Shown: positions 1-6,882 of the stretch, piece after piece
Layout of the letters: each line of letters opens with the position of its first letter
Position numbering within the stretch: position 1 is the first letter of the stretch
Origin: Lachnospiraceae bacterium UBA1753
GTDB lineage: Bacteria > Bacillota > Clostridia > Lachnospirales > Lachnospiraceae
Assembly: GCA_002317595.1 (NCBI GenBank)
Contig: DCHL01000153.1
Coordinates: 27,229-53,619, forward strand
DNA: 26,391 nucleotides
Reading direction: 5' to 3'
The notes under the pieces: generated by a model
What the model was told of the DNA's origin: nothing
Seen by the model: only the letters and a program-made list of their open reading frames with translations
Databases searched by the model: none
Translations under genes and position numbers: made by a program

Positions 1-531
1 GATATCAAGGAGCATGTGAAGAAGTGGGATGACGAGGCTGCCCTCACTGAGTACCTCATTAAGATTCTTGATAAGAAGACTTTTGATGGAGCTGGTCTTA
101 TCTATGGAATGGGCCATGCTGTATATACCCTTTCTGATCCTAGAGAGGTAATTCTCAAGAAGTATGCTAAGAAGCTTGCGGAGGAGAAGGGCTGTATGGA
201 TGAGTTCAACCTCTATGAGAGTGTTGAGAAGATTGCTGGCCGTCTCATTATGGAGCGCAGAAGACTTCAGAAGAATGTATGTCCTAATGTGGACTTCTAC
301 TCAGGCTTTGTATATTCAATGCTTGGCATTCCTGAGGAGCTCTTCACACCAATATTTGCCATCTCTCGTATGCCTGGCTGGTGTGCACACCGTCTTGAGG
401 AGCTTATGAACACAAGTAAGATTATACGTCCTGCATATAAGTATGTTGGACATCATGTGAATTATACTCCCCTTGAGGATAGAGATATTACCGAACATGA
501 GCTTTCCAGTGAGTACACTGAGGGTGAGTAA
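1..531 (+). CDS. gltA: Citrate synthase, C-terminal part (5' truncated by window)
   Basis: The reading frame is open from base 1 and encodes about the last 176 residues of citrate synthase, which condenses oxaloacetate and acetyl-CoA to citrate in the cytosol. The diagnostic block GMGHAVYTLSDPR (near residues 36-48 of the visible part) matches the family GxGHxVYxxxDPR active-site segment. A later block with NVDFYSGFVY and SRMPGWCAHRLEE matches the C-terminal part that carries the conserved NVDF(Y)SG and the substrate-binding Arg in SR.PGW. The GTG at 16 is an internal valine codon, not a start, because the upstream codons continue the same protein. In clostridia this enzyme usually feeds glutamate synthesis through a partial TCA branch; that role is inferred. 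The gene is closed by a terminator 20 bases after its stop. Confidence 0.93.
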   Translation, partial: DIKEHVKKWDDEAALTEYLIKILDKKTFDGAGLIYGMGHAVYTLSDPREVILKKYAKKLAEEKGCMDEFNLYESVEKIAGRLIMERRRLQKNVCPNVDFYSGFVYSMLGIPEELFTPIFAISRMPGWCAHRLEELMNTSKIIRPAYKYVGHHVNYTPLEDRDITEHELSSEYTEGE

Positions 532-550
532 AGTGTAAAAGATTATTTTG

Positions 551-580
551 TCCCTCGGGTTTTGCCCGGGGGATTTTTTG
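551..580 (+). terminator. Rho-independent terminator of the citrate synthase gene
   Basis: TCCCTCGGG (551-559) pairs with CCCGGGGGA (565-573) across a 5-base loop. The 9-bp stem has one G-U pair and is followed directly by TTTTTTG. It lies 20 bases after the citrate synthase stop. Confidence 0.85.
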
Positions 581-586
581 TTTGGC

Positions 587-605
587 ACACCCCCAAAGGG
601 GGTGT
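587..605 (+). other. Perfect GC-rich hairpin in front of the VanY-type gene
   Basis: ACACCCCC (587-594) and GGGGGTGT (598-605) form a perfect 8-bp stem with an AAA loop. It has no following U-tract, so it is not a normal terminator. It ends 16 bases before the ATG at 622, next to the weak AGGGCG ribosome binding site. It could affect initiation or mark a processed 5' end; this is inference. Confidence 0.5.
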
Positions 606-621
606 ACAGGGCGAACAGAGC

Positions 622-1707
622 ATGTCTGTCAAAGAGAAGATAAAATTAATAATTTCAAATATAATAAAGAAATATCCAAGGCTCAGGGGCCCGATGGTCT
701 TTCTTCTGGGAGTTCTGGTTGCAATTTACAGTATTCTAAAGCCGATTATCAGAAATCCAAGGAAGATAGCTGTGCTTATATGCTGCATTGTGCTGTTTCC
801 GCTGATGACAACCTTTGTGTTCCTTGTATCTGACAAGGTGGATAATGTATCTGCAGAGCCTAAACCCGAGAAGGTTCTCCTTCAGATGGATGATGGCAGC
901 ATTGAGACTGAAGAAATTGATATGTCCAAGTTCTTTGCTGGAGAAGAGGACCTTGAAGCACTTGTGAAGGAGACGCAGCAGGAAACACGGCAGGACTCAC
1001 AGGACACTTTGGATTCTGCCAATAAAGAGATGGCGATATCCAGTCCAATCAAGCTTGGTTTTTCTGATGACGGTAATCAGGACATCAAGGTGTTTGATGA
1101 GAATACAGGAAACTATGTCACTGCAGACTTTGATGATGACTGGGCGCTTATCCTCGTCAATAAGGATCATCCAATTGGTAAGAGTTATGAGTTTGAGCTT
1201 GGAACGATAAGGGGAAATATCAAGAGTGATGTCCGCATCGTTTCCAATGTGCTCGATATGATTAAAGCCGCAAGGAATGACAATGTCATTCTCTCAATCT
1301 GTTCCCCGTACAGGGATTACGACAGGCAGGTTATGCTTTTCAATAGAAAGGTTAAGAGCTATATGCGAAATGGCATGACGGAGGAAGAAGCCTACGAGAA
1401 GGCTGCAGAAACTGTGGCGATTCCAGGAACCTCCGAGCATCAGATAGGACTGGCCTTTGATTTCATTTCAAATGACTATACGCTCCTTGACGCTGGATTT
1501 GCCAGGACAGATGCGGGAGCCTGGCTTAAGGCAAATGCTGCTGACTATGGATTCATTCTGAGATATCCGGCAAATAAGGTGGATGTTACTGAAATTGAGT
1601 TTGAGCCATGGCATTACAGATATGTTGGGGTTGCGGCAGCACATGAAATAATGGATAATAATCTGTGCCTCGAGGAGTACGTCTCCATGATAGGCGCTGA
1701 TAAATGA
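622..1707 (+). CDS. VanY-family D-alanyl-D-alanine carboxypeptidase, membrane-anchored (M15B)
   Basis: This 361-aa zinc peptidase is expected to trim the terminal D-Ala of peptidoglycan stem peptides outside the membrane. Two hydrophobic stretches (about residues 24-40 and 49-70) anchor it. A charged Gln/Asp/Glu-rich spacer (about 78-140) follows, then the catalytic domain (about 205-350). The zinc-site motif SEHQIGLAFD gives His273 and Asp280, and EPWH gives the catalytic Glu328 and third ligand His331, so the M15B site is complete. The conserved SPYRDYDRQ segment (228-236) is also present. ATG 622 is preferred; an upstream in-frame start at 562 lies inside the preceding terminator. The ribosome binding site is weak (AGGGCG). 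No vancomycin-resistance genes are nearby, so general wall remodelling is more likely than a resistance role. Confidence 0.88.
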   Translation: MSVKEKIKLIISNIIKKYPRLRGPMVFLLGVLVAIYSILKPIIRNPRKIAVLICCIVLFPLMTTFVFLVSDKVDNVSAEPKPEKVLLQMDDGSIETEEIDMSKFFAGEEDLEALVKETQQETRQDSQDTLDSANKEMAISSPIKLGFSDDGNQDIKVFDENTGNYVTADFDDDWALILVNKDHPIGKSYEFELGTIRGNIKSDVRIVSNVLDMIKAARNDNVILSICSPYRDYDRQVMLFNRKVKSYMRNGMTEEEAYEKAAETVAIPGTSEHQIGLAFDFISNDYTLLDAGFARTDAGAWLKANAADYGFILRYPANKVDVTEIEFEPWHYRYVGVAAAHEIMDNNLCLEEYVSMIGADK

Positions 1708-1774
1708 TTTTTGTGATAATCGTACGTCATAAGGATGATTCGTGCGAAAAAAAACTACTGTGAAGGATGGGGAA

Positions 1775-2914
1775 ATGGCTAAGTATACATTGTTAAAGGA
1801 AGAAGGAAGAGCTAAGCGTGCACGGTTTGAGACCGTCCACGGCACCGTCGAGACACCGCTGTTCATGAATGTTGGAACCGTGGCAGCCATCAAGGGTGCT
1901 GTAGATACAAGAGACCTTGAGAACATTGGCTGTCAGATTGAACTTTCAAACACATATCATCTTCATGTGCGTCCAGGTGATGAGCTTATTAAGAAGGTTG
2001 GTGGCCTCCACAAATTCATGAACTGGACCCGCCCGATTCTTACTGACTCCGGCGGATTTCAGGTGTTCTCCCTCGCTAAGCTCCGGAAGATTAAGGAGGA
2101 GGGTGTCTCCTTCAATTCTCATGTTGATGGGCGAAAAATATTCATGGGACCTGAGGAGAGCATGCAGATTCAGTCGAATCTTGGTTCTACCATAGCCATG
2201 GCCTTTGATGAGTGTGCTCCTGCCCTTGCGGATGAGAGATACGTTCAGGCGTCAGTAGAAAGGACTACAAGATGGCTTAAGAGGTGTAAGACAGAGATGG
2301 ACAGGATCAATGGCCTTGAGGATACTGTGAACCCCAATCAGCTTCTGTTTGGAATTAATCAGGGAGCTATCTATGACCATATCAGAATAGACCACGCTAA
2401 GGAAATATCAGAGCTCGACCTACCCGGGTATGCAGTTGGCGGCCTTGCAGTGGGAGAGAGCCACGAACAGATGTACCATATTCTGGATGAGGTGGTTCCT
2501 TATCTTCCTAAAAACAAGCCTACCTACCTCATGGGAGTTGGAACACCAATTAACATCCTTGAGGGTGTTGACAGGGGAATTGATTTCTTTGACTGCGTAT
2601 ACCCTTCAAGAAACGGAAGACATGGACATGTTTATACCGCATTTGGAAAGCTTAATCTTTTCAACGCGAAGTATGAAGCGGATATGAGACCTATAGAGGA
2701 AGGCTGTCAGTGTCCCACATGCAGGAATTATTCACGCGCGTATGTGCGTCATCTCCTCAAGGCGAAGGAAATGCTGGGCATGAGAATGTGCGTGCTTCAC
2801 AATCTTTACTTCTATAACCACCTTATGCAGGAGATAAGGGATGCCCTGGATGCGGGCAACTTTGCTGCATATAAAAGGAATAAAATTGACCAGATGATGA
2901 ATGGCGAAGCATAA
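1775..2914 (+). CDS. tgt: tRNA-guanine transglycosylase (queuine tRNA-ribosyltransferase)
   Basis: Tgt exchanges guanine-34 for preQ1 in tRNAs with GUN anticodons, the key step of queuosine synthesis. The 379-aa protein has family length and motifs. TDSGGFQVF carries the general base Asp91, and GGLAVGE sits in the base-binding loop. FFDCVYPSRNGRHG carries nucleophile Asp273. The zinc site is Cys311, Cys313, Cys316 and His342 (CQCPTC...VLHN). ATG 1775 is chosen because AAGGATGGGG lies just upstream and the family N-terminus begins near MAKYTLLKEEG; a GTG at 1742 would add 11 atypical residues. It lies 67 bases after the VanY-type gene and 86 before yajC, an arrangement common in Firmicutes. 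Confidence 0.97.
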   Translation: MAKYTLLKEEGRAKRARFETVHGTVETPLFMNVGTVAAIKGAVDTRDLENIGCQIELSNTYHLHVRPGDELIKKVGGLHKFMNWTRPILTDSGGFQVFSLAKLRKIKEEGVSFNSHVDGRKIFMGPEESMQIQSNLGSTIAMAFDECAPALADERYVQASVERTTRWLKRCKTEMDRINGLEDTVNPNQLLFGINQGAIYDHIRIDHAKEISELDLPGYAVGGLAVGESHEQMYHILDEVVPYLPKNKPTYLMGVGTPINILEGVDRGIDFFDCVYPSRNGRHGHVYTAFGKLNLFNAKYEADMRPIEEGCQCPTCRNYSRAYVRHLLKAKEMLGMRMCVLHNLYFYNHLMQEIRDALDAGNFAAYKRNKIDQMMNGEA

Positions 2915-2919
2915 AATAA

Positions 2920-2948
2920 TTGAAAAATTACTTTGGATTGTGTATAGT
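2920..2948 (+). promoter_or_regulatory. Sigma-A type promoter for yajC (and the VanW-domain gene)
   Basis: TTGAAA (2920-2925) and TATAGT (2943-2948) are separated by exactly 17 bases in the tgt-yajC gap. Transcription would start near 2955, giving a 5' leader of about 46 bases before the yajC ATG. No terminator is visible after tgt, so read-through from tgt is also possible. Confidence 0.65.
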
Positions 2949-3000
2949 AGTGATTTGAGAGACTATTTCGTAAAGATTTTTTTAATGGAGGATTAAAATA

Positions 3001-3315
3001 ATGAACAGTATTTTTCTTGAAGCTGCAGCTGGTACAGGTTCCAGCATCGCGCTTATCGTAGTTTATATTGTTGTAATCGGCGGTTTCTTCTATTTTACAA
3101 TGGTTCGTCCTCAGAAGAAGGAGCAGACAAGACTTAATGCAATGATCGCAGCCATGGAAGTTGGCGATACTGTGCTTACAACAAGTGGATTTTACGGCAC
3201 AGTAATTGATATTGAGGATGATACAGTTATTGTTGAGTTTGGTAATAACAAGAATTGCCGTATCCCTATGCAGAAGACTGCAATCGCTCAGATCGAGAAG
3301 GCTGAGGAAGAATAA
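3001..3315 (+). CDS. yajC: Preprotein translocase accessory subunit YajC
   Basis: This 104-aa protein has the YajC layout: a short outer N-terminus, one transmembrane helix (about residues 17-37) ending in FTMVRPQKKE, and a small cytosolic domain. RPQKKE and the GDTVLTTSGFYGTV segment are family signatures. YajC associates with SecDF-YidC at the Sec channel. GGAGG is placed eight bases before the ATG, so the start is secure. It follows tgt, as in many Firmicutes and Proteobacteria. Confidence 0.95.
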   Translation: MNSIFLEAAAGTGSSIALIVVYIVVIGGFFYFTMVRPQKKEQTRLNAMIAAMEVGDTVLTTSGFYGTVIDIEDDTVIVEFGNNKNCRIPMQKTAIAQIEKAEEE

Positions 3316-3356
3316 TTCTCTGCCGTCTGGTGGGAGATGTAATTTGGAGTTATATT

Positions 3357-4115
3357 ATGAGAAAGAGATTACTTGCATTGGTAGTTGCCGCGGTAATGGT
3401 TTTCGGTAACGCAATGCCCTGTATGGCAGAGGCTGTGGCAGATCCTGCTGCGGCTGCAATCAATCCTGCAGCTGCTGTTAACCCTGCTCCAGTAGACCCT
3501 GCTGCAACTGCAGCAGCAAGCGGATATGTGCTTGCCGGAGCGTGTACAACAAGCCTTAAGGGTTCTTCGTCAAACAGAATCACGAATGTCACAGTTGCGG
3601 CATCAAGACTTAATGGACTTGTTATTCAGCCTGGTCAGGCGGTGTCAATAAGCACGGCTATCCTGCCGAGAACGGCTGAGAACGGTTATAAGATGGCGGG
3701 AGTTTACTCTGGTGGTAAGACTATCCAGGGAATTGGCGGAGGTATCTGTCAGGTCAGCTCGACGGTCTATAACGCAGTCATGAATGCCGGGCTTACGGTT
3801 GTTCAGAGATTTTCACACTCAATGCCGGTTCATTACCTGCCGCTTGGTCAGGATGCAGCGATTTCAGCTGGAACCAAGGATATGATTTTCATGAATTCAT
3901 ATGATACGCCTATTCTGATGACAACAGCATGTGATGGCTCGACAGTGTCGGTCAATATCTTTGTACAGGCAGCTACGCTTGCAGGCAGGTCCTACAAGTT
4001 CTACGCTAAGTCTACCGGCTCTCTTTCAGCAGACTCATACAGGGATGTCTATCTCAATGGTCAGCTTGTTGGTACAGAGTATGTAGGTCACTCAAAGTAT
4101 TCAGCACATCAGTAA
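3357..4115 (+). CDS. Secreted VanW-domain protein
   Basis: This 252-aa exported protein has a signal peptide (MRKRLLALVVAAVMVFGNAM..., cleavage likely after CMAEA near residue 25). An Ala/Pro-rich linker with repeated DPAA/NPAA units (about 28-55) follows, then a VanW domain (about 60-205). The VanW signature is clear: GGGICQVSSTVYNAV, an HSMPVHYLPLGQDAA-like block, and MNSYDTPI. VanW proteins occur at the cell surface in Firmicutes but their biochemical role is not settled. GGAG at 3345-3348 supports ATG 3357 over a GTG at 3330. It lies 41 bases after yajC without a terminator, so co-transcription is likely. The usual VanW partner domains (G5, peptidoglycan-binding) are absent. Confidence 0.85.
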   Translation: MRKRLLALVVAAVMVFGNAMPCMAEAVADPAAAAINPAAAVNPAPVDPAATAAASGYVLAGACTTSLKGSSSNRITNVTVAASRLNGLVIQPGQAVSISTAILPRTAENGYKMAGVYSGGKTIQGIGGGICQVSSTVYNAVMNAGLTVVQRFSHSMPVHYLPLGQDAAISAGTKDMIFMNSYDTPILMTTACDGSTVSVNIFVQAATLAGRSYKFYAKSTGSLSADSYRDVYLNGQLVGTEYVGHSKYSAHQ

Positions 4116-4139
4116 TGTCTACAATGTATTGAAAATATA

Positions 4140-4174
4140 AAAACCGCTCCGGGGTCATTACCTGGAGCGGTTTT
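4140..4174. terminator. Bidirectional terminator between the VanW-domain gene and aroA
   Basis: AAAACCGCTCC (4140-4150) pairs perfectly with GGAGCGGTTTT (4164-4174), and the inner GG/CC can extend it past one mismatch. T-runs follow on both strands. It sits between two convergent genes, 24 bases after one stop and 35 from the other. Confidence 0.9.
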
Positions 4175-4209
4175 CTTATTCTAGTGTGCATACGGTGCAC
4201 GTTTCTCAA

Positions 4210-5490
4210 TTATTCTGAAATGGAGGCAAGGTCTGAATAGAAGCAGGGATATGAGATGTTGACGCAGTCAGCACCGTCAATATCAACTTCGCCGTCTATG
4301 GAGAGGGCAGCCACTGCAAAACTCATGGCAATTCTGTGGTCGTCGTAGCTCTTTACCTTGCCACCATGGAGCTCCTTTCCGCCTTTTATTATCATACCGT
4401 CGTCGGTGGCGGTAATATCACAGCCAAGAGCAGTAAGATTCTCTGTCATAACTGCAATTCTATCAGATTCCTTCACTTTGAGTTCCGCAGCATCCTTGAT
4501 AACAGTCTCGCCCTCCGCAAAGGCAGCTGCAATTGCAAGGACTGGTATCTCGTCTATGAGAGTTGGAATGATATCGCCCTCGATGACAGTTCCGTGAAGG
4601 GATGAACTCTTTACGAGAAGGTCTGCGACGGGCTCACCCTTGCGGTCTTCGTTGAGAAGTGTGATATCCGCGCCCATGGCAAGGAGTGCTCGCAGTATTC
4701 CGTCTCTGGTCTCGTTGATGCCCACATTCTTAATAAGAATCTCAGAGCCAGGAACAATTAGTCCCGCAACGAGGAAATATGCGGCAGAGGAGATATCACC
4801 GGGTACAACAATTTTTCTTCCAAACAGTTCGTTGCCGGGGGTGAGTGTTGCTGTAGCAGTAGCAGCGTCGCTTGAAATGTCTGCACCGAAGCTCTTCAGC
4901 ATTATCTCAGTGTGGTTCCTTGAGAGGGTTGGCTCTGTCACCTTGGTGATGCCGTCAGCATAGAGTCCGGCAAGAATGATTGATGACTTGACCTGGGCTG
5001 ATGCAACAGGAGATTCGTAGTGGATGCCAGAAAGCTTTGCCGGAGTAATCTCAAGGGGAGCGCATCCGTTGTCACCTATGCTCCTGATATTGGCTCCCAT
5101 CATTGAAAGGGGCTTGATTATTCTGCCCATAGGGCGCTTCTGAATTGACGCGTCGCCAGTGAGTGTTGTGGTGAAGGGCTGCCCAGAGAGTATTCCTGAA
5201 ATCAGCCTTGTTGTGGTGCCTGAATTGCCACAGTCAAGAGTCTCTGTAGGTGCACTTAGTCCGTGAAGGCCCTTGCCGTTTATCACGACATGCTCGCCGT
5301 CAAGCGTGATATCAATTCCCATTTTCTTAAAGCATGATATTGTGGAGAGGCAGTCGGCTCCGGTTAAGAAGTGATCGACCTCTGTGATTCCCTTCGCAAG
5401 GGAACCGAACATGACGCTTCTGTGTGAGATTGACTTGTCTCCCGGGATTGTCACTTCGCCGCGAAGACGCTTTGCTTTGTTCATTATCAT
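4210..5490 (-). CDS. aroA: 3-phosphoshikimate 1-carboxyvinyltransferase (EPSP synthase)
   Basis: This 426-aa enzyme transfers the enolpyruvyl group of PEP to shikimate-3-phosphate in the chorismate pathway. The N-terminal GDKSISHRS (about residues 17-25) holds the conserved Lys and Arg. DCGNSGTTTRL (86-96) is the PEP-binding loop, and RPMGRIIKPL, QVKSSIILAGL, DEIPVLAIAA and KVKESDRI are further signatures. The NSGTT loop resembles Bacillus-type rather than E. coli-type (NAGTA) enzymes; I make no claim about inhibitor sensitivity. On the minus strand AGGAG stands nine bases before the first of two close ATGs, favouring the 426-aa form over MNKAK... two codons later. It lies 46 bases downstream of tyrA, so the two form an operon. 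Confidence 0.96.
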   Translation of the reverse strand: MIMNKAKRLRGEVTIPGDKSISHRSVMFGSLAKGITEVDHFLTGADCLSTISCFKKMGIDITLDGEHVVINGKGLHGLSAPTETLDCGNSGTTTRLISGILSGQPFTTTLTGDASIQKRPMGRIIKPLSMMGANIRSIGDNGCAPLEITPAKLSGIHYESPVASAQVKSSIILAGLYADGITKVTEPTLSRNHTEIMLKSFGADISSDAATATATLTPGNELFGRKIVVPGDISSAAYFLVAGLIVPGSEILIKNVGINETRDGILRALLAMGADITLLNEDRKGEPVADLLVKSSSLHGTVIEGDIIPTLIDEIPVLAIAAAFAEGETVIKDAAELKVKESDRIAVMTENLTALGCDITATDDGMIIKGGKELHGGKVKSYDDHRIAMSFAVAALSIDGEVDIDGADCVNISYPCFYSDLASISE

Positions 5491-5536
5491 TTCAAAATTC
5501 TCCTGATTTTAATGTGTAGTCGGATATATCTTTAAC

Positions 5537-6625
5537 CTAGGAATAGATCACATATCTATGCTTCTTAAGTAGCGAGACTGCATTGTCATACTCGCTTTCG
5601 GTATAGAATTCTACGCGCAGCGCACCGTCCTGAAATTCGCGGTTGTGCACGATTCCTATATTTTTAATACTGATGCCGTTGCTGGCAAGAATCGTTGCAA
5701 TCGTCGCAATGGCACCGGACTCATCGATGAGGTCGCAGTGCAGTGCATATATTTTCTTGATGGGACCAGGGGAAGCTGAAATAAAGGAATCCCGATAGTC
5801 CTTGGCCTTCTCGAAATTTTCGTAGAGATACTCGCTGTCAGCGTTATCAATCTTATCCTTCATGACAGAGAGGCTGTCTATGTAGCGCTCCAAAAGAGTG
5901 CTTATGTTGCTGCCGTTGACAAGACAGATCTGCCTCCACATCTCTGGTGAGGAGGAAGCAATCCTGGTGATGTCCTTAAATCCACCGGCGGCAATGAGCT
6001 TCATTGTCTCGTCGCTGTCGTCAACATCCTTGACGAGGTTGACAAGTGAGTAGGCGATTACATGCGGAAGATGGGAAATCGCTGCTGTCGCATAGTCGTG
6101 AAGGGCAGGAGTGAGCACCAGAGGAATTGCGTCCATCAGAAGCACAAGCTCCTTCATTTTTTCAACCTTGTCTGATGATGCTAAAGGGGAAGGTGTGAGA
6201 ATATAATATGCGTTCTCCACGAGGCGGTCGCTGGAATTCTCATAGCCTGACTTCTCGGTTCCTGCCATAGGATGTCCGCCGACAAACCATCGGCCAAGGT
6301 CTGCTGCTTCAATTATTTCGTTAATCTCGCCCTTGACTGAACCTACGTCTGTGAGGATTGTATCATCAGTGAATACGCTCTTTAACAGAGGCAGGTATGC
6401 GGTGTTTGAATGAACGGGAGCGCATAGGAATATCACATCCGCCCCTCTGAAAAAATCAGGACTGAACTCATCTGATGCGCTGCTGATTACGCCTTCTTCG
6501 AGCGCCAGGTCAAGGCCTGACTTATTCAAATCGTATGCTATTATCTCTGTCTCAGGGCTCTTCCTGTGAATGGTCTTCGCAATTGAACCGCCGATGAGAC
6601 CGAGTCCGATAAATGCTAACTTCAT
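5537..6625 (-). CDS. tyrA: Prephenate dehydrogenase with C-terminal ACT domain
   Basis: TyrA oxidatively decarboxylates prephenate to 4-hydroxyphenylpyruvate for tyrosine synthesis. The 362-aa protein begins with a Rossmann NAD-binding loop GLGLIGGS (residues 7-14). VGGHPMAGTEKSG and the SHLPHVIAYSL segment follow, matching the substrate site of the family. An ACT domain (about residues 290-352, YALHCDLIDESGAIATIA...) suggests feedback control by tyrosine, as in Bacillus-type TyrA. ATG 6625 is chosen because MKLAFIGLG is the natural Rossmann start; an upstream extension to 6715 would overlap the promoter. AGGG precedes it by about nine bases. It is the first gene of a tyrA-aroA unit, divergent from the EF-G2-like gene. 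Confidence 0.95.
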   Translation of the reverse strand: MKLAFIGLGLIGGSIAKTIHRKSPETEIIAYDLNKSGLDLALEEGVISSASDEFSPDFFRGADVIFLCAPVHSNTAYLPLLKSVFTDDTILTDVGSVKGEINEIIEAADLGRWFVGGHPMAGTEKSGYENSSDRLVENAYYILTPSPLASSDKVEKMKELVLLMDAIPLVLTPALHDYATAAISHLPHVIAYSLVNLVKDVDDSDETMKLIAAGGFKDITRIASSSPEMWRQICLVNGSNISTLLERYIDSLSVMKDKIDNADSEYLYENFEKAKDYRDSFISASPGPIKKIYALHCDLIDESGAIATIATILASNGISIKNIGIVHNREFQDGALRVEFYTESEYDNAVSLLKKHRYVIYS

Positions 6626-6705
6626 ATTTTTTACCCTAGTTAATATCAAGTGTCTGAACCCATGTCTAATAATCATAAGAAAAAATGGGTAATGTTTCAA
6701 GTGCA

Positions 6706-6714
6706 AGTATACCA
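6706..6714 (-). promoter_or_regulatory. Extended -10 promoter for tyrA-aroA
   Basis: On the minus strand TGGTATACT gives an extended -10 (TGn plus TATACT) about 80 bases before the tyrA ATG. No good -35 lies 16-18 bases upstream, which fits an extended -10 promoter. The leader is about 75 bases and shows no T-box or attenuator structure that I can see. Confidence 0.5.
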
Positions 6715-6782
6715 CAAGAATTACTTTATCGCTTTAAAGTTATAAAACACGACAAGAATTTGTTGATATTGTCAAAAAACAG

Positions 6783-6811
6783 TTGAATATCTTACAAGAT
6801 ATTGGTAAAAT
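6783..6811 (+). promoter_or_regulatory. Candidate sigma-A promoter for the EF-G2-like gene
   Basis: TTGAAT (6783-6788) and TAAAAT (6806-6811) are 17 bases apart, upstream of the ATG at 6883. The region is AT-rich and lies in the divergent gap with tyrA. TTGTCA at 6769 offers a weaker alternative. Confidence 0.45.
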
Positions 6812-6882
6812 TTTATGCATGGGGGTGCCTGGAATTTTTAAACAGGCATACTTGGTATTACAAATTATGGAGGTACATTAAA

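Noticed and set aside
1468..1926. 152-aa minus-strand open frame across the VanY-type/tgt junction
   Set aside because: It overlaps two well-supported plus-strand genes and shows no recognisable domain.
622..4115. Vancomycin resistance cluster, suggested by VanY and VanW domains close together
   Set aside because: There is no VanH, VanA/B ligase, VanX or VanRS. Both domains are common in susceptible clostridia, and tgt and yajC lie between them.
6626..6705. T-box or aromatic amino acid attenuator in the tyrA leader
   Set aside because: The leader is only about 75 bases and I see no T-box sequence, specifier loop or terminator stem.
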